Source: Thiohalobacter thiocyanaticus (GTDB lineage Bacteria > Pseudomonadota > Gammaproteobacteria > Thiohalobacterales > Thiohalobacteraceae). Taken from it: DNA of 64,000 nucleotides. How positions within the stretch are numbered: the stretch's first letter is position 1; each line of letters opens with the position of its first letter. This document shows positions 26,614 through 39,317 of this stretch, piece after piece. Location: contig NZ_AP018052.1 in NCBI RefSeq assembly GCF_002356355.1, positions 2,046,001 to 2,110,000 on the forward strand. The letters are read 5' to 3'. The notes under the pieces were generated by a model, which was not told where the DNA came from, ran no database searches, and saw only the letters and a program-made list of their open reading frames with translations. The position numbers and the translations under genes are program-made.

Positions 26614-28920
26614 TCAATCCTGGGGCGGCGGCGGCGCGAGCACCTCGCGCGAGCCGTTGGCCTCCAGCGGCCCGACGATGCCGGCCGCTTCCATGGCCTC
26701 GATCATGCGTGCGGCGCGGTTGTAGCCGATCTTGAGCCGGCGCTGCACGCCGGAGATGGAGGCCCGCCGGGTCTCGGTGACGATCTGCACCGCCTGATCG
26801 TAGAGCGGATCGGACTCGCTGTCCTCGCCGCCGATGGGTGCCTCGCCCGGCAGTTCGCCACCGGGCACGTTGTCCTGCAGGATCTCCTCGATATAGTCGG
26901 GCGCGCCGCTGCCCTGCAGATGATTCACCACCTTGTGCACTTCCTGGTCGGAGACGAAGGCGCCGTGCACACGCATTGGCAGGCCGGTGCCGGGCGGCAG
27001 GTAGAGCATGTCGCCGTGGCCCAGCAGCTGCTCGGCACCCATCTGGTCAAGGATGGTGCGCGAGTCCACCTTGCTCGAGACCTGGAAGGCGATGCGGGTC
27101 GGAATATTGGCCTTGATCAGGCCGGTGATGACGTCCACCGAGGGCCGCTGGGTGGCCAGGATCAGGTGCACGCCGGCGGCGCGTGCCTTCTGCGCCAGCC
27201 GGGCGATGAGCTCCTCCACCTTCTTGCCGACCACCATCATCATGTCGGCCAGCTCGTCGACGATGACCACGATGTAGGGCAGCTTGTCCAGGGTGGGATG
27301 CTCGGTCTCGTCCATGTGCTCTTCCGGCTTCCACAGCGGATCGGGAATGGGCTCGCCGCGGTCGATGGCCTCTTTGACCTTGCGGTTGTAGTTGAGGATG
27401 TTGCGCACCCCGAGCGCGGCCATCAGCTTGTAGCGCCGCTCCATCTCGGCCACGCACCAGCGCAGCGCGTTCTGCGCCTCCTTCATGTCGGTCACGACCG
27501 GCGTGAGCAGGTGCGGAATGCCCTCGTAGATGGACAGCTCCAGCATCTTGGGGTCGATCATGATCAGGCGCACATCCTGCGGCAGGGTCTTGTACAGGAT
27601 GCTGAGGATCATGGCATTGATGGCCACCGACTTGCCCGAGCCGGTGGTGCCCGCCACCAGCAGGTGCGGCATGCGCGCCAGGTCGGCCACGATGGGCTGG
27701 CCGCTGATGTCCTTGCCCAGCGCCAGGGTCAGCGGCGAGCTGGAATCGTCGTAGGCGCTGGATTTGACGATCTCGCTCAGGGTGACGATCTCGCGGTGCT
27801 CGTTGGGGATCTCCAGCCCCACCACCGACTTGCCCGGGATGATCTCCACCACCCGCACGCTGATGGTCGACAGGGCCCGGGCCAGGTCCTTGGCCAGGTT
27901 GGTGATCTGGCTGACCTTCACCCCGGTGCCGGGCTGCAGCTCGAAGCGGGTGATGACCGGGCCGGGGCTGACCGCGACCACCTCGACCTCGATGCCGAAG
28001 TCGGCCAGCTTCATCTCCACCAGCCGCGACATGGCCTGCAGGGCCTCCTCGGAATAGCCGCCGACCTTCTTCTGCGGCTCGTCCAGCAGCGCCAGCGGCG
28101 GCAGCTCGGAATTGGGCGGCGGGTCGAACAATGGAACCTGGCGTTCCTTCTCCTCGCGCTCGCTGGACTCCACCGTCTTGATCACCGGCTCGATCCTGAC
28201 CGGCTTGCGTTTCTCGACCTTCTTCTTCTCGGTCCGGACCACCTCTTCGCGCTCGCGCACCGCCTTGCGGCTTTCGAGGTAATCCTTCGCCTGGCGCAGC
28301 TTCTGCCGGGCCAGGCTCAACCCCTCCAGCACCAGCCGCCCGGTCTGGTCCATGAGGGCGAACCAGGACAGGCCGGTGAACAGGGTCACCCCGGCCAGGA
28401 ACAGGGCCAGCAGCAGCAGGGTCGCGCCCAGAAAACTGAAAGGCCCGGCCAGGCCGCCGCCGATGAAGTTGCCGAGGATGCCGCCGGCGCTGAGAGGCAG
28501 TGCGCCTTGGGCGATGGCGAAGTGCAGACTGGCCAGACCGCAGCCGGCCGCCACGGTGAGCAGGAAGCCGGCCCAGCGGATGCCCAGCACCCGGTAGTCG
28601 ATCTCGTCGCGGCCGTCACGGCCGCGGAAGATCAGCCAGCCGCTGAAGGCGATCATCACCGGGAACAGGTAGGCCAGGTAACCGATCAGGTAGAGCAGCA
28701 CGTCGGCGAACCAGGCACCGACCGCGCCGCCCAGGTTCCGGACGTCGCCGCGCGGCCCGCTGTGCGACCAGCCGGGATCGTCGTGGTGATAGGTCAGCAG
28801 CGCGAACAGAAAATAGAGCGCGATCGCCGCCAGCACGATGAGCGCACCCTCACGCACACCGCGACTGACATGGTGTCGCAGCGGGACCGGGTTCACCTTC
28901 TTGCGTTTTGCCTGAGCCAA
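26614..28920 (-). CDS. ftsK: DNA translocase FtsK
   Basis: 768 residues. Four to five N-terminal membrane segments (about 25-195) anchor it at the septum. A short charged linker (about 215-290) precedes the RecA-like motor with Walker [14 protein letters not shown] and Walker [15 protein letters not shown]. The C-terminal winged-helix gamma domain (about 700-765, [18 protein letters not shown]) reads the KOPS polarity sequences. It pumps chromosome ends and activates XerCD. Confidence 0.96.
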   Translation of the reverse strand: MAQAKRKKVNPVPLRHHVSRGVREGALIVLAAIALYFLFALLTYHHDDPGWSHSGPRGDVRNLGGAVGAWFADVLLYLIGYLAYLFPVMIAFSGWLIFRGRDGRDEIDYRVLGIRWAGFLLTVAAGCGLASLHFAIAQGALPLSAGGILGNFIGGGLAGPFSFLGATLLLLALFLAGVTLFTGLSWFALMDQTGRLVLEGLSLARQKLRQAKDYLESRKAVREREEVVRTEKKKVEKRKPVRIEPVIKTVESSEREEKERQVPLFDPPPNSELPPLALLDEPQKKVGGYSEEALQAMSRLVEMKLADFGIEVEVVAVSPGPVITRFELQPGTGVKVSQITNLAKDLARALSTISVRVVEIIPGKSVVGLEIPNEHREIVTLSEIVKSSAYDDSSSPLTLALGKDISGQPIVADLARMPHLLVAGTTGSGKSVAINAMILSILYKTLPQDVRLIMIDPKMLELSIYEGIPHLLTPVVTDMKEAQNALRWCVAEMERRYKLMAALGVRNILNYNRKVKEAIDRGEPIPDPLWKPEEHMDETEHPTLDKLPYIVVIVDELADMMMVVGKKVEELIARLAQKARAAGVHLILATQRPSVDVITGLIKANIPTRIAFQVSSKVDSRTILDQMGAEQLLGHGDMLYLPPGTGLPMRVHGAFVSDQEVHKVVNHLQGSGAPDYIEEILQDNVPGGELPGEAPIGGEDSESDPLYDQAVQIVTETRRASISGVQRRLKIGYNRAARMIEAMEAAGIVGPLEANGSREVLAPPPPQD

Positions 28921-28988
28921 GATGAGAAATCTTTGTAGGTTTATCGTCTAACTATATTGACTTAAAAGGAAATCGGCCGCAACCAAAA

Positions 28989-31147
<2,159 letters not shown>

Positions 31148-31160
31148 GATGCCTTGGCTC

Positions 31161-31325
31161 AACGCAAAGGCGCTAAGGACGCAGAGAAACCTATAAGATT
31201 GATACGTCATTGCGAGGAGCGAAGCGACGTGGCAATCTCCCACTGATCCTGTCTGCGTTAAAAGATTGTCGCGCTGCGCTCGCAATGACGGATACAGATG
31301 AAATTCCTCTGCGCCCTTTGCATTA
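31161..31325. repeat. Nested inverted repeat element (family C around D)
   Basis: Outer arms AACGCAAAGGCGCTAAGG... at 31161-31187 and inverted CTCTGCGCCCTTTGCATT at 31308-31325. Inside, 31206-31290 is a D-type palindrome (GTCATTGCGAGGAGCGAAG ... GCTCGCAATGAC). It lies between trxB and its terminator. Confidence 0.75.
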
Positions 31326-31358
31326 ATGCCGCGAGTTCACAAGTAACAGCCGGTTATT

Positions 31359-31385
31359 AAAGCCCGCCATTGGTGGGCTTTTTTG
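31359..31385 (+). terminator. Intrinsic terminator downstream of trxB
   Basis: Stem AAGCCCGCCA-TTGGTGGGCTT (one G-U pair) followed by TTTTTT. It lies 29 bases before the next gene start, after the repeat element. Confidence 0.85.
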
Positions 31386-31413
31386 CACCCTCGTTCCGGG
31401 TACACTCTGCCCC

Positions 31414-32595
31414 ATGCAGATCCGTATCAGTCACAGCCTCGACGAGGTTTCCGCCGCCGACTGGAACCGCCTCAATCCGGACGGCAACCCCTTCCTTCGC
31501 CACGAGTTCCTCGCCGCGCTGGAACACCACGACTGCGTGGGCCAGACCTTCGGCTGGCTGCCGCATCACCTGCTGGCCTTTGACGACCAGCGCCGGCTGG
31601 TCGGGGCCGTGCCCTTGTACTTGAAGACCAACTCCTATGGCGAATTCGTCTTCGACTGGGCCTGGGCCGACGCCAGCGAGCGTGCCGGCATGCCCTGGTA
31701 CCCCAAGGCGGTGGCGGCCGTACCCTATACCCCCGTCACCGGGCGGCGGCTGCTGATCGATCCGACGCTGTCCGATCCCGAACCGGTGCGCCGCGGGCTG
31801 ATCGAAGCCGCCGGGGTACTGGCCCGCGAGCAGGGCCTGTCGTCGCTGCACTGGCTGTTTCCCGATGCGAGCGACACCGACAGCCTGGAGGATGCCGGTT
31901 TTCTGCTGCGAATGGGCTGCCAGTACCACTGGACCCAGCCGGGCTACCGCGACTTCGACGATTTTCTCGACAGCTTCAGCGCCCACAAGCGCAAGAAACT
32001 CAAGCGCGAACGGCGGCGGGTCATCGAGGCGGGCATCGAGCACCGCATCGTCCATGGCCATGAGGCCGATGAGAGCGACTGGCGGACCCTGCATCGCTTC
32101 TATCAATCCACTTTCGATAAAAAGTGGGGCACGGCCACCCTGAATCTGCCCTTCTTCCGCGAACTCGGCGCCGCCATGGGCGAGCAGGTGGTGCTGATCT
32201 TTGCCGGCATCGACGGTCGGCCGGTGGCCGGGGCCCTGTGCTTTCGCAGCCAGGGCGCGTTGTACGGCCGGCACTGGGGCTGCGAGGCCGACTACCATAG
32301 CCTTCACTTCGAGACCTGCTACTATCAGGGCATCGACTACTGCATCCGGGAGGGCCTGAGCCTGTTCGAACCCGGTGCCCAGGGCGAACACAAGGTCAGC
32401 CGGGGATTTCTGCCCACGCCGACCTGGTCGGCGCACTGGATCGCCCAGCCCCGGCTGCGGGAGGCGATCGCGGATTTCCTGTCACGGGAGCAGCGGGCCA
32501 TGCGCGACTACATCCACACCCTCAACGCGGAACACCTGCCCTACAAGGCCGACCGGCTGCCGCCGGCCGCCCGTCACGTGCGTCGCATCGACTGA
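31414..32595 (+). CDS. FemAB-like GNAT-fold acyltransferase (DUF482/PF04339 type)
   Basis: 393 residues. Pattern [19 protein letters not shown] at the N terminus, [28 protein letters not shown], and [31 protein letters not shown] match the peptidogalycan-biosynthesis/FemAB-like family PF04339. The substrate is unknown. It stands 7 bases before aat, so it is likely in an operon with aat and bpt. Confidence 0.88.
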   Translation: MQIRISHSLDEVSAADWNRLNPDGNPFLRHEFLAALEHHDCVGQTFGWLPHHLLAFDDQRRLVGAVPLYLKTNSYGEFVFDWAWADASERAGMPWYPKAVAAVPYTPVTGRRLLIDPTLSDPEPVRRGLIEAAGVLAREQGLSSLHWLFPDASDTDSLEDAGFLLRMGCQYHWTQPGYRDFDDFLDSFSAHKRKKLKRERRRVIEAGIEHRIVHGHEADESDWRTLHRFYQSTFDKKWGTATLNLPFFRELGAAMGEQVVLIFAGIDGRPVAGALCFRSQGALYGRHWGCEADYHSLHFETCYYQGIDYCIREGLSLFEPGAQGEHKVSRGFLPTPTWSAHWIAQPRLREAIADFLSREQRAMRDYIHTLNAEHLPYKADRLPPAARHVRRID

Positions 32596-32602
32596 AACTG
32601 CG

Positions 32603-33331
32603 ATGACCCGGCGTCAATCCGCCCCCTACTGGCTCAACCCGGCCAACCCGCGCGCCCCCTTTCCCCCGGTGGAACTGGCGCTGCGCGAGCCGGACGGACT
32701 GCTGGCCGTGGGCGGCGGCCTGGAACCCGAGCGCCTGCTCAACGCCTACCGCCATGGCATCTTCCCCTGGTACAGCGAGGGACAACCCATCCTCTGGTGG
32801 TCGCCGGACCCGCGCACGGTCCTGTTTCCGGAACAGCTCAAGGTTTCGCGCAGCCTGGCCAAGACCTTGCGGCAGCGGCGTTTCGAGGTCAGTCTGGACA
32901 CGGATTTCGCGGGCGTGATCCGCGGCTGTGCCGAGCCGCGCCGGGACGAGCCCGGCACCTGGATCACCACCGAGATCCGCCAGGCCTACGAGCGTCTGCA
33001 CGGGATGGGTCTGGCCCACTCGGTAGAGACCTGGCAGGACGGCCAGCTGGTCGGTGGGCTGTACGGCGTGGCCCTGGGCCGGGTCTTTTTCGGCGAGTCC
33101 ATGTTCAGCCGCACCAGCGACGCCTCCAAGGTTGCCTTCGTGCATCTGGTGCGCCAACTCGCGGCCTGGGACTTTGCCCTGATCGACTGTCAGGTCCATA
33201 CCCGCCACCTTGCCAGCCTTGGCGCGGTCGATATCCCCCGGCGCGACTTCATCCAGCGGCTCGAGGCGGCCCTGCAGTACCCGCACCGGCGCGGACCCTG
33301 GCGGTTTGACAGCCCTGAGGGGGTTGCCTAA
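32603..33331 (+). CDS. aat: Leucyl/phenylalanyl-tRNA--protein transferase
   Basis: 242 residues. [42 protein letters not shown], and [20 protein letters not shown] are signature segments. It adds Leu or Phe to N-terminal Arg or Lys for the N-end rule pathway, whose adaptor ClpS and protease subunit ClpA are encoded 3-4 kb downstream. The ATG at 32603 gives the family start. Confidence 0.97.
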   Translation: MTRRQSAPYWLNPANPRAPFPPVELALREPDGLLAVGGGLEPERLLNAYRHGIFPWYSEGQPILWWSPDPRTVLFPEQLKVSRSLAKTLRQRRFEVSLDTDFAGVIRGCAEPRRDEPGTWITTEIRQAYERLHGMGLAHSVETWQDGQLVGGLYGVALGRVFFGESMFSRTSDASKVAFVHLVRQLAAWDFALIDCQVHTRHLASLGAVDIPRRDFIQRLEAALQYPHRRGPWRFDSPEGVA

Positions 33332-33375
33332 CCTGCAGGCAGGGTCACCATGACCGCATTGCAGCACAGCCCCGC

Positions 33376-34089
33376 ATGAACCGTCCCACCGACATCCAAC
33401 TCTATGTCACCCCGCCGCAGCAATGCAGCTATCTGCCGGATCGGGAGGCGGTCAGTATCTTCGTCGAGCCGGGGACCGCGGACAATCCCATCTACAGCCA
33501 CCTCATCCGACACGGCTTCCGCCGCAGCGGCGAGCACATCTACCGACCGGCCTGTCCCGGCTGCCAGGCCTGTATCTCGGTGCGCATCCCGGTGGCCCGC
33601 TTCACGCCCTCACGGCGCGACCGGCGCTGCCGCAAACGCAATCAGGATCTGGTAGGGCACTGGCTGAAGGGGCACTATGCCCCGGAATATTTCGAGCTCT
33701 ATCAGCGTTACCTGGCTGCCCGCCATCCCGGCGGCGGAATGGATAAAACCTCCCCGACCCAGTTTCGCCAGTTTCTGCTCAGCCGCTGGAGCCAGACCCT
33801 GTTTCTCGAACTGCGGCTGGATGAGCAGCTGATGGCCGTAGCCTGCACCGATCTGGTCGATGACGGTCTGTCGGCGGTCTATACCTTCTTCGAACCCGGC
33901 GCCGAGTCCCGCGGTCTGGGCAACTACGCCATCTTGCAGCAGATCGATCTGGCCAGACGCCTGCATCTGGACTGGGTGTATCTGGGCTACTGGATTGAAA
34001 ATTCTCCCAAAATGGCTTACAAACGCCGCTTCCGCCCACTTCAGGGCTACCAGGGCGACCGCTGGCGGGAGTTACCTGACGAGCCTTGA
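33376..34089 (+). CDS. bpt: Aspartate/glutamate leucyltransferase (Bpt)
   Basis: 237 residues of the ATE1-like family: N-terminal cysteines in PPQQCSYLPDREA and HIYRPACPGCQACISVRIPV, then KRNQDLVG and YLGYWIENSPKMAYKRRFRPLQ at the C terminus. It leucylates proteins with N-terminal Asp or Glu, complementing Aat in N-degron targeting. It follows aat after 44 bases. Its stop codon touches a family B repeat. Confidence 0.95.
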   Translation: MNRPTDIQLYVTPPQQCSYLPDREAVSIFVEPGTADNPIYSHLIRHGFRRSGEHIYRPACPGCQACISVRIPVARFTPSRRDRRCRKRNQDLVGHWLKGHYAPEYFELYQRYLAARHPGGGMDKTSPTQFRQFLLSRWSQTLFLELRLDEQLMAVACTDLVDDGLSAVYTFFEPGAESRGLGNYAILQQIDLARRLHLDWVYLGYWIENSPKMAYKRRFRPLQGYQGDRWRELPDEP

Positions 34090-34220
34090 GAGCGCCACGG
34101 AATACACGGAAAACACGGACAAAAACCATTCAGCATTGCCGATCGCACCGCGCCACGGCAATGGGAATACGGCTTTTACAATTATTTCGTCCGTGCTTTC
34201 CGTGTTTTCCGTGGCTATTT
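34089..34220. repeat. Family B inverted repeat element
   Basis: Arms AGAGCGCCACGGAATACACG... (34089-34122) and inverted CGTCCGTGCTTTCCGTGTTT... (34188-34220) with about 65 bases between. It fills the space between bpt and the infA promoter. Confidence 0.8.
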
Positions 34221-34224
34221 GTGT

Positions 34225-34252
34225 TTTACGTGGCACGCTGAGCCGCTATAAT
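34225..34252 (+). promoter_or_regulatory. Candidate sigma-70 promoter of infA
   Basis: TTTACG (34225) and a perfect TATAAT (34247) separated by 16 bases, ending 34 bases before the infA start. The -35 match is moderate. Confidence 0.55.
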
Positions 34253-34279
34253 GCGCCATTCGCCAAGTCACTGAATTGA

Positions 34280-34504
<225 letters not shown>

Positions 34505-34546
34505 TCCCGCCCTCTCCTGCATCAATCCGAGTTTGCCCCAGCCCAT

Positions 34547-34580
34547 AAAAAAAACCGCCCAACCGGGACGGTCGGGCGGT
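34547..34580 (-). terminator. Intrinsic terminator of clpA
   Basis: On the minus strand the stem ACCGCCC...GGGCGGT is followed by eight T. It lies 23 bases past the clpA stop; it could also act weakly for infA from the other side. Confidence 0.85.
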
Positions 34581-34602
34581 GATGTTGTGCGGCCGGCGGG
34601 GA

Positions 34603-36861
34603 TCAGGCTTCCTCTTCCTCCGGAATCTCGATCTCGAGTTCGCCGTCCCTGAGGTGTACATGCACCTCGCCGCCCTTGACCAGGCGACCGAACAGCAGCT
34701 CCTCGGCCAGCGGCTTCTTGATGTACTCCTGCACCACCCGCGCCATCGGGCGGGCGCCCATCTTCGGATCGTAGCCCTTCTCGGCCAGCCACAGCCGCGC
34801 CTCGTCATCAACGTGCAGGGACACGCCCTTGTCCTGCAGCTGCGCTTCCAGTTCGAAGATGAACTTGTTGACCACCTGCGCGACCATGGTGGGATCCAGT
34901 GACTTGAACTGGATGATCCCGTCCAGACGATTGCGGAACTCCGGAGTGAACAGGCGCTTTATCGCCTCCATGCCGTCGGTGGTGTGATCCTGCCGGGTAA
35001 AGCCGATCGAACGCCGGTCCATATCCTGCGCCCCCGCATTGGTGGTCATAACGATGATCACGTTGCGGAAATCCACCTTGCGGCCGTTGTTGTCGGTGAG
35101 CGTGCCGTGGTCCATCACCTGCAGCAGCAGATTGAACACTTCCGGATGGGCCTTTTCGATCTCGTCGAGCAGCACCACCGAATGTGGGTGTTTGAGTACC
35201 TCATCGGTCAGCAGACCGCCCTGGTCGAAACCGACATAGCCCGGCGGCGCGCCGATCAGCCGCGAGACCGTGTGGCGTTCCATGTATTCGGACATATCGA
35301 AACGAATCAGTTCGATCCCCAGGTGCAGCGCCAGCTGTCGGGTAACCTCGGTCTTGCCCACTCCGGTAGGACCGGCAAACAGATAGGAACCGACCGGCTT
35401 GCGCTCGTCACGCAGACCGGAACGCGCCATCTTGATCGAGGCCGCGAGTGATTCCACAGCCTCGTCCTGGCCGAAGATGACCAGTTTGAGATCGCGCGCC
35501 AGGTTGCGGAGCTTGTCCTTGTCAGTGGTGGACACACTCTTCGGCGGAATCCGTGCGATCTTCGAGACGATCATTTCGATATCGTTCACGCCGATGGTCT
35601 TCTTGCGCCTGGACGGCGGCTGCAGGCGCTGATTGGCGCCGGCCTCGTCGATGATATCGATGGCCTTGTCCGGCAGGTGGCGGTCGGTGATGTAGCGGTC
35701 GGACAACTCGGCAGCCGCATGCAGCGCCTTGGAGGAGTACTTCACCTCGTGGTGCTGCTCGAACACCGGCTTCAGGCCCTTGAGTATCTGCACCGTCTCG
35801 TTGACCGTGGGCTCGCGTACGTCGATCTTCTGGAACCTGCGGGCCAGGGCGCGGTCCTTCTCGAAGATACCGCGGTATTCCTGGTAGGTGGTCGAGCCGA
35901 TGCACTTGAGCTCGCCGTTGGCCAGCATCGGCTTGATCAGGTTGGAGGCATCCATCACCCCGCCGGAGGCGGCACCCGCCCCGATGATGGTGTGGATCTC
36001 GTCGATGAACAGCACCGCACCCGGTTCCTTGCGCAACTGGGCCAGTACCGCCTTGAGGCGCTTTTCGAAATCACCGCGATACTTGGTGCCGGCCACCAGC
36101 GCCCCCAGATCCAGCGCGTAGATAACACTGTCCTTGAGCACCTCGGGCACCTGGCCATCGACGATCATGCGCGCCAGACCTTCGGCCAGAGCGGTCTTGC
36201 CCACGCCGGCCTCGCCCACGTAGAGCGGGTTGTTCTTGCGCCGTCGGCACAGGATCTGCACGGTGCGCTCGATCTCTTCGGCGCGACCGATGAGCGGATC
36301 GATCTTGCCCTGGCGGGCAAGTTCGTTGAGATTGGTGGCAAAGGTCTCCAGCGGGTTGCTCTTGCCGCCCGCCTCGCCGGCTGCCTCGGCCTCCTCGCCG
36401 GCCTGGCCGCCCAGTTCCTCCTGGTCGCCGACCTTGGAGATGCCATGAGAGATGTAGTTGACCACGTCCAGCCGGGTGACGTCCTGCTTGTTGAGGAAGT
36501 AGACCGCCTGGGATTCCTGCTCGCTGAAAATGGCCACCAGCACATTGGCGCCGGTGACTTCCTTGTTGCCCGAGGACTGCACGTGGAACACCGCACGTTG
36601 CAGCACCCGCTGAAACCCGAGGGTGGGCTGGGTCTCGCGGTTGTCGTGCTCGGGCAGCCGCGGGGTGGTCTCCTCGATGAAGGCTTCCAGTTCCTGCTTG
36701 AGCTTCCCGGTATCGGCGGCGCAGGCGCGCAGGACCTCGGCGGCGGCGGGGTTGTCCAGCAAGGCGAGCAGCAGGTGCTCGACCGTCATGAATTCATGCC
36801 GTTTTTCCCGGGCCTCCTTGAAGGCCAGGTTGAGGGTGAATTCCAGTTCCTTGCTCAGCAT
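34603..36861 (-). CDS. clpA: ClpA, ATPase subunit of ClpAP protease
   Basis: 752 residues. The N domain starts [14 protein letters not shown]. Two AAA+ modules follow: Walker [14 protein letters not shown] and [13 protein letters not shown], Walker [15 protein letters not shown] and [15 protein letters not shown]. An IGF-type loop for ClpP docking is visible as SIGFTR near residue 610. It unfolds substrates for ClpP, including N-degron substrates delivered by ClpS. The ATG at 36861 is the family start. It follows clpS by 23 bases. Confidence 0.97.
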   Translation of the reverse strand: MLSKELEFTLNLAFKEAREKRHEFMTVEHLLLALLDNPAAAEVLRACAADTGKLKQELEAFIEETTPRLPEHDNRETQPTLGFQRVLQRAVFHVQSSGNKEVTGANVLVAIFSEQESQAVYFLNKQDVTRLDVVNYISHGISKVGDQEELGGQAGEEAEAAGEAGGKSNPLETFATNLNELARQGKIDPLIGRAEEIERTVQILCRRRKNNPLYVGEAGVGKTALAEGLARMIVDGQVPEVLKDSVIYALDLGALVAGTKYRGDFEKRLKAVLAQLRKEPGAVLFIDEIHTIIGAGAASGGVMDASNLIKPMLANGELKCIGSTTYQEYRGIFEKDRALARRFQKIDVREPTVNETVQILKGLKPVFEQHHEVKYSSKALHAAAELSDRYITDRHLPDKAIDIIDEAGANQRLQPPSRRKKTIGVNDIEMIVSKIARIPPKSVSTTDKDKLRNLARDLKLVIFGQDEAVESLAASIKMARSGLRDERKPVGSYLFAGPTGVGKTEVTRQLALHLGIELIRFDMSEYMERHTVSRLIGAPPGYVGFDQGGLLTDEVLKHPHSVVLLDEIEKAHPEVFNLLLQVMDHGTLTDNNGRKVDFRNVIIVMTTNAGAQDMDRRSIGFTRQDHTTDGMEAIKRLFTPEFRNRLDGIIQFKSLDPTMVAQVVNKFIFELEAQLQDKGVSLHVDDEARLWLAEKGYDPKMGARPMARVVQEYIKKPLAEELLFGRLVKGGEVHVHLRDGELEIEIPEEEEA

Positions 36862-36884
36862 AGAATCGTACCTCTGTAACCGCC

Positions 36885-37208
36885 TCAGGCCTCCTCCAGA
36901 GTACACAGGAGCGGGTGTTGATGTTGCCGCGAAAAATCGTTGACCTGGTATACCTTGGTCTCGGCAATTTCATGGGTGTAGACCCCGCAGATGCCCTTTC
37001 CACGCGTATGCACGTGCAGCATGATCTGGGTGGCCTTCTCGCGCGACATGGAAAAGAAGGTTTCCAGTACTTCGACCACGAACTCCATGGGAGTGTAATC
37101 GTCGTTCAGCAGTACGACCTTGTACAGCGGCGGCTTCTTTAGCTTGGGCTTGTCCTCCTGGACAGCGAGCCCGTCATCCTGGTTCGGTTGCTTGGGTTCC
37201 TGGCTCAT
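36885..37208 (-). CDS. clpS: ClpS adaptor protein
   Basis: 107 residues. A flexible N-terminal tail (1-27) is followed by the ClpS core: [43 protein letters not shown]. The Asn-Asp of LNDDYTPM and the His of MLHVH form the N-degron pocket. It delivers substrates with N-terminal Leu/Phe/Tyr/Trp to ClpA and pairs functionally with aat and bpt. The ATG at 37208 agrees with the family start. Confidence 0.96.
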   Translation of the reverse strand: MSQEPKQPNQDDGLAVQEDKPKLKKPPLYKVVLLNDDYTPMEFVVEVLETFFSMSREKATQIMLHVHTRGKGICGVYTHEIAETKVYQVNDFSRQHQHPLLCTLEEA

Positions 37209-37529
37209 GGCAGTGATCTTACGCGAAATCATTCCGTCCTGTCGCGGCGCTACAGTCATCAATATATAGGGATCGTGAGGCGGATTTAAACCCTTTGATA
37301 AGTGATTGAATTCACTTTTCGCCCGGCGTCGGCCAAGGGGGGGTTCACCGTTGCCTGGACCGCCCGGGAATACTTGACTATTTTAGTCAAGAGTATAAAG
37401 TTGCCCGTGTCGGATCCGGTGATGCGACAGGAGGAGTCTCCCGGCGAACGCTTCGGCGTTGCGGAGCACAGAACAAACCACACAGCAATAAGCGGTCGTG
37501 AACCGCAGCGGTAAACGAGGTAAGTACGT
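37209..37529. other. Divergent clpS/csp region with long csp leader
   Basis: 321 bases between clpS (minus) and the cold-shock gene (plus) without a credible gene. It contains the IscR-type palindrome at 37370-37396. Downstream of it is about 130 bases that would form a long 5' leader, as is common for csp genes. GTAAACGAGGTAAGT just before 37530 supplies the ribosome-binding site. Confidence 0.5.
37370..37396. promoter_or_regulatory. IscR/Rrf2-type palindromic operator overlapping a promoter
   Basis: The core CTTGACTA-TTT-TAGTCAAG is a perfect 8-3-8 palindrome, flanked by ATA on the left and TAT on the right. It closely fits the type 1 IscR-like pattern (GACT-R-WWW-Y-AGTC core). TTGACT at 37374 also resembles a -35 box and TATAAA at 37394 a -10, though the 14-base spacing is short. 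It lies 134 bases before the csp start. Functional assignment is inference from the pattern alone. Confidence 0.6.
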
Positions 37530-37739
37530 ATGGCAATCGGTACAGTGAAGTGGTTCAGTAATGCCAAAGGCTATGGCTTTATTGAACCCGAAGGCGGCGG
37601 TGAGGATGTGTTCGCCCATTTCACCGTGATAGAGGCGGAAGGATACCGCACCCTCAAGGAAGGACAGAAGGTGGAATACGAATACAAGGAAGGCCCGAAG
37701 GGTCTGCTCGCCACCCGCATCGACCCTTCAATCAGCTAG
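37530..37739 (+). CDS. CspA-family cold-shock protein
   Basis: 69 residues, one cold-shock domain: [20 protein letters not shown] with RNP1 (KGYGFI) and RNP2 (DVFAHF). It binds single-stranded RNA or DNA. Position between clpS and icd corresponds to cspD in enterics, but the sequence alone does not settle the subtype. The TAG stop overlaps the icd TAG stop on the other strand in a shared CTAG. Confidence 0.95.
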   Translation: MAIGTVKWFSNAKGYGFIEPEGGGEDVFAHFTVIEAEGYRTLKEGQKVEYEYKEGPKGLLATRIDPSIS

Positions 37740-39010
37740 GATCTGTCCTGGCCCTGCATGCGCGCGATCACCGCGTCGCCAAAGGCGCTGCAGCCCAGTT
37801 CGGTCGCTCCTTCCCGTTCCCGGGCCAGATCGCCGGTCACCTGACCCGCGGCGATCGCTCCGGCCAGCCCGGTGACGACACAGTCGGCCGCTTCCTGCCA
37901 GCCGATATGACGCAGCAGCATTTCCGCGGACAGGATCAGTGAACTGGGATTGGCCCGATCCTGCCCGGCAATATCGGGGGCGGTACCGTGCGTGGCTTCG
38001 AACAGCGCCACCGTGTCCGACAGGTTGGCGCCGGGCGCGATACCGATGCCGCCGACCTGAGCCGCAGCGGCATCCGAGATGTAATCCCCGTTGAGATTGA
38101 GTGTGGCAATGACGTCGCAGCGTTCCGGTTGCAGCAGCAGCTGCTGCAGGAAGGCATCGGCGATGACATCATCGATAACGATCTCCCGGCCCGTCTGCGG
38201 ACTGGAAAATGACAGCCAGGGGCCGCCATCCTTGTCCCTGGCACCGAACTCGTGTCGGGCCAGTGCATAGCCCCAGTCGCGGAAGGCCCCTTCGGTGAAT
38301 TTCATGATGTTGCCCTTGTGCACGAGGGTCACCCGGCCCCGATCCTGGTCAACGGCGTACTGGATGGCCTTGCGTACCAGGCGTTCAGTACCTTCGCGCG
38401 AGACCGGCTTGATACCGATGCCGGAACTGCCCGGGAAGCGGATCTGACTTACATCGAGTTCCTGTTGCAGAAACGCCAGCAGTTTCTTCACTTCAGGCGT
38501 ACCCTCCGCCCACTCGATGCCGGCATAGATGTCCTCCGAGTTCTCCCGGAAGATCACCATGTCGCTCTTCTCCGGATGCCGGACCGGGCTCGGCGTTCCC
38601 GGGTAGTAGCGCACCGGCCGCAGGCAGACATACAGATCCAGCTGCTGGCGCAGGGCGACATTGATGGAGCGGATACCGCCCCCCACCGGGGTGGTCAGCG
38701 GTCCCTTGATGGCGATGGCATGATCGCGGATGGCCGCAACCGTCTCGTCCGGCAGCCAGGTGTTTTCGCCATAGATCGCATTGGATTTCTCGCCGGCGTA
38801 GATCTCCATCCAGGCCAGCCGGCGCTTGCCGCCATAGGCCTTGTCCACCGCCGCATCCACTACCCGGCGCATGACCGGCGTGATGTCCACGCCGATGCCG
38901 TCGCCCTCGATGAAGGGAATCACCGGGTGATCGGGCACCGTGAGGGAGTAGTCCGCGTTGACCCGGATGCGTTCACCCGCGGCGGGGACCTCGATCTTCT
39001 GATACGCCAT
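37736..39010 (-). CDS. icd: NADP-dependent isocitrate dehydrogenase
   Basis: 424 residues. [46 protein letters not shown] and [14 protein letters not shown] match E. coli-type Icd closely. The serine in [13 protein letters not shown] corresponds to the phosphorylation site that AceK controls in E. coli. It makes 2-oxoglutarate and NADPH. The ATG at 39010 gives MAYQKIEVP. Aconitase is encoded 6 kb away at 44924. Confidence 0.97.
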   Translation of the reverse strand: MAYQKIEVPAAGERIRVNADYSLTVPDHPVIPFIEGDGIGVDITPVMRRVVDAAVDKAYGGKRRLAWMEIYAGEKSNAIYGENTWLPDETVAAIRDHAIAIKGPLTTPVGGGIRSINVALRQQLDLYVCLRPVRYYPGTPSPVRHPEKSDMVIFRENSEDIYAGIEWAEGTPEVKKLLAFLQQELDVSQIRFPGSSGIGIKPVSREGTERLVRKAIQYAVDQDRGRVTLVHKGNIMKFTEGAFRDWGYALARHEFGARDKDGGPWLSFSSPQTGREIVIDDVIADAFLQQLLLQPERCDVIATLNLNGDYISDAAAAQVGGIGIAPGANLSDTVALFEATHGTAPDIAGQDRANPSSLILSAEMLLRHIGWQEAADCVVTGLAGAIAAGQVTGDLAREREGATELGCSAFGDAVIARMQGQDRS

Positions 39011-39086
39011 GCTGTTGCACTCCTGCCGCACATCGACACGGTGCCAGTTTAGCATGATGTTCAAGGGGCGACTCCATCAGAGCACC

Positions 39087-39240
39087 CGTCATTGCGAGCA
39101 CCCGAAGGGCATAAACGAAGCGTGGCAATCCCGTACGGCAGGCTCAGCCGTAAGGAGATTGCCGTGGCGCGTCGCCATAGAATCCCTTCGGGCTTCATTA
39201 GGGCAACCCCATCCTCCGGGCCCGGGCACCGTAATGACGG
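39087..39240. repeat. D-type inverted repeat element
   Basis: Begins CGTCATTGCGAGCACCCGAAG and ends GGGCACCGTAATGACGG, so the ends are roughly inverted. Inner arms include GTGGCAATCCCGTACGG / GGAGATTGCC and CCCGAAGGG / CCCTTCGGGC. It lies upstream of icd, in the 307-base gap to the next gene. Confidence 0.7.
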
Positions 39241-39250
39241 GGCATACAAA

Positions 39251-39276
39251 CAAAAACCCCCGCACTGGGCGGGGGT
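39251..39276 (-). terminator. Intrinsic terminator of the DUF302-like gene
   Basis: On the minus strand the stem ACCCCCGC-(CCAGT)-GCGGGGGT is followed by TTTTGTTTG. It lies 42 bases past the stop at 39318. Confidence 0.85.
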
Positions 39277-39317
39277 CGTTGTCCTGCACTGTCGTGCAGA
39301 GGATCTTGCCCGACGCT

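Noticed and set aside
26920-28938. Very long open frame on the plus strand antisense to ftsK (672 codons)
   Set aside because: It is His/Gln/Leu-rich, has no family features and mirrors the FtsK codons in a GC-rich genome. FtsK itself is unmistakable.
31161-31325. tRNA-like foldback (CATTGCGAG... palindrome) considered as an RNA gene
   Set aside because: No cloverleaf, anticodon arm or TTCGA loop; the same words recur in other intergenic repeat elements.
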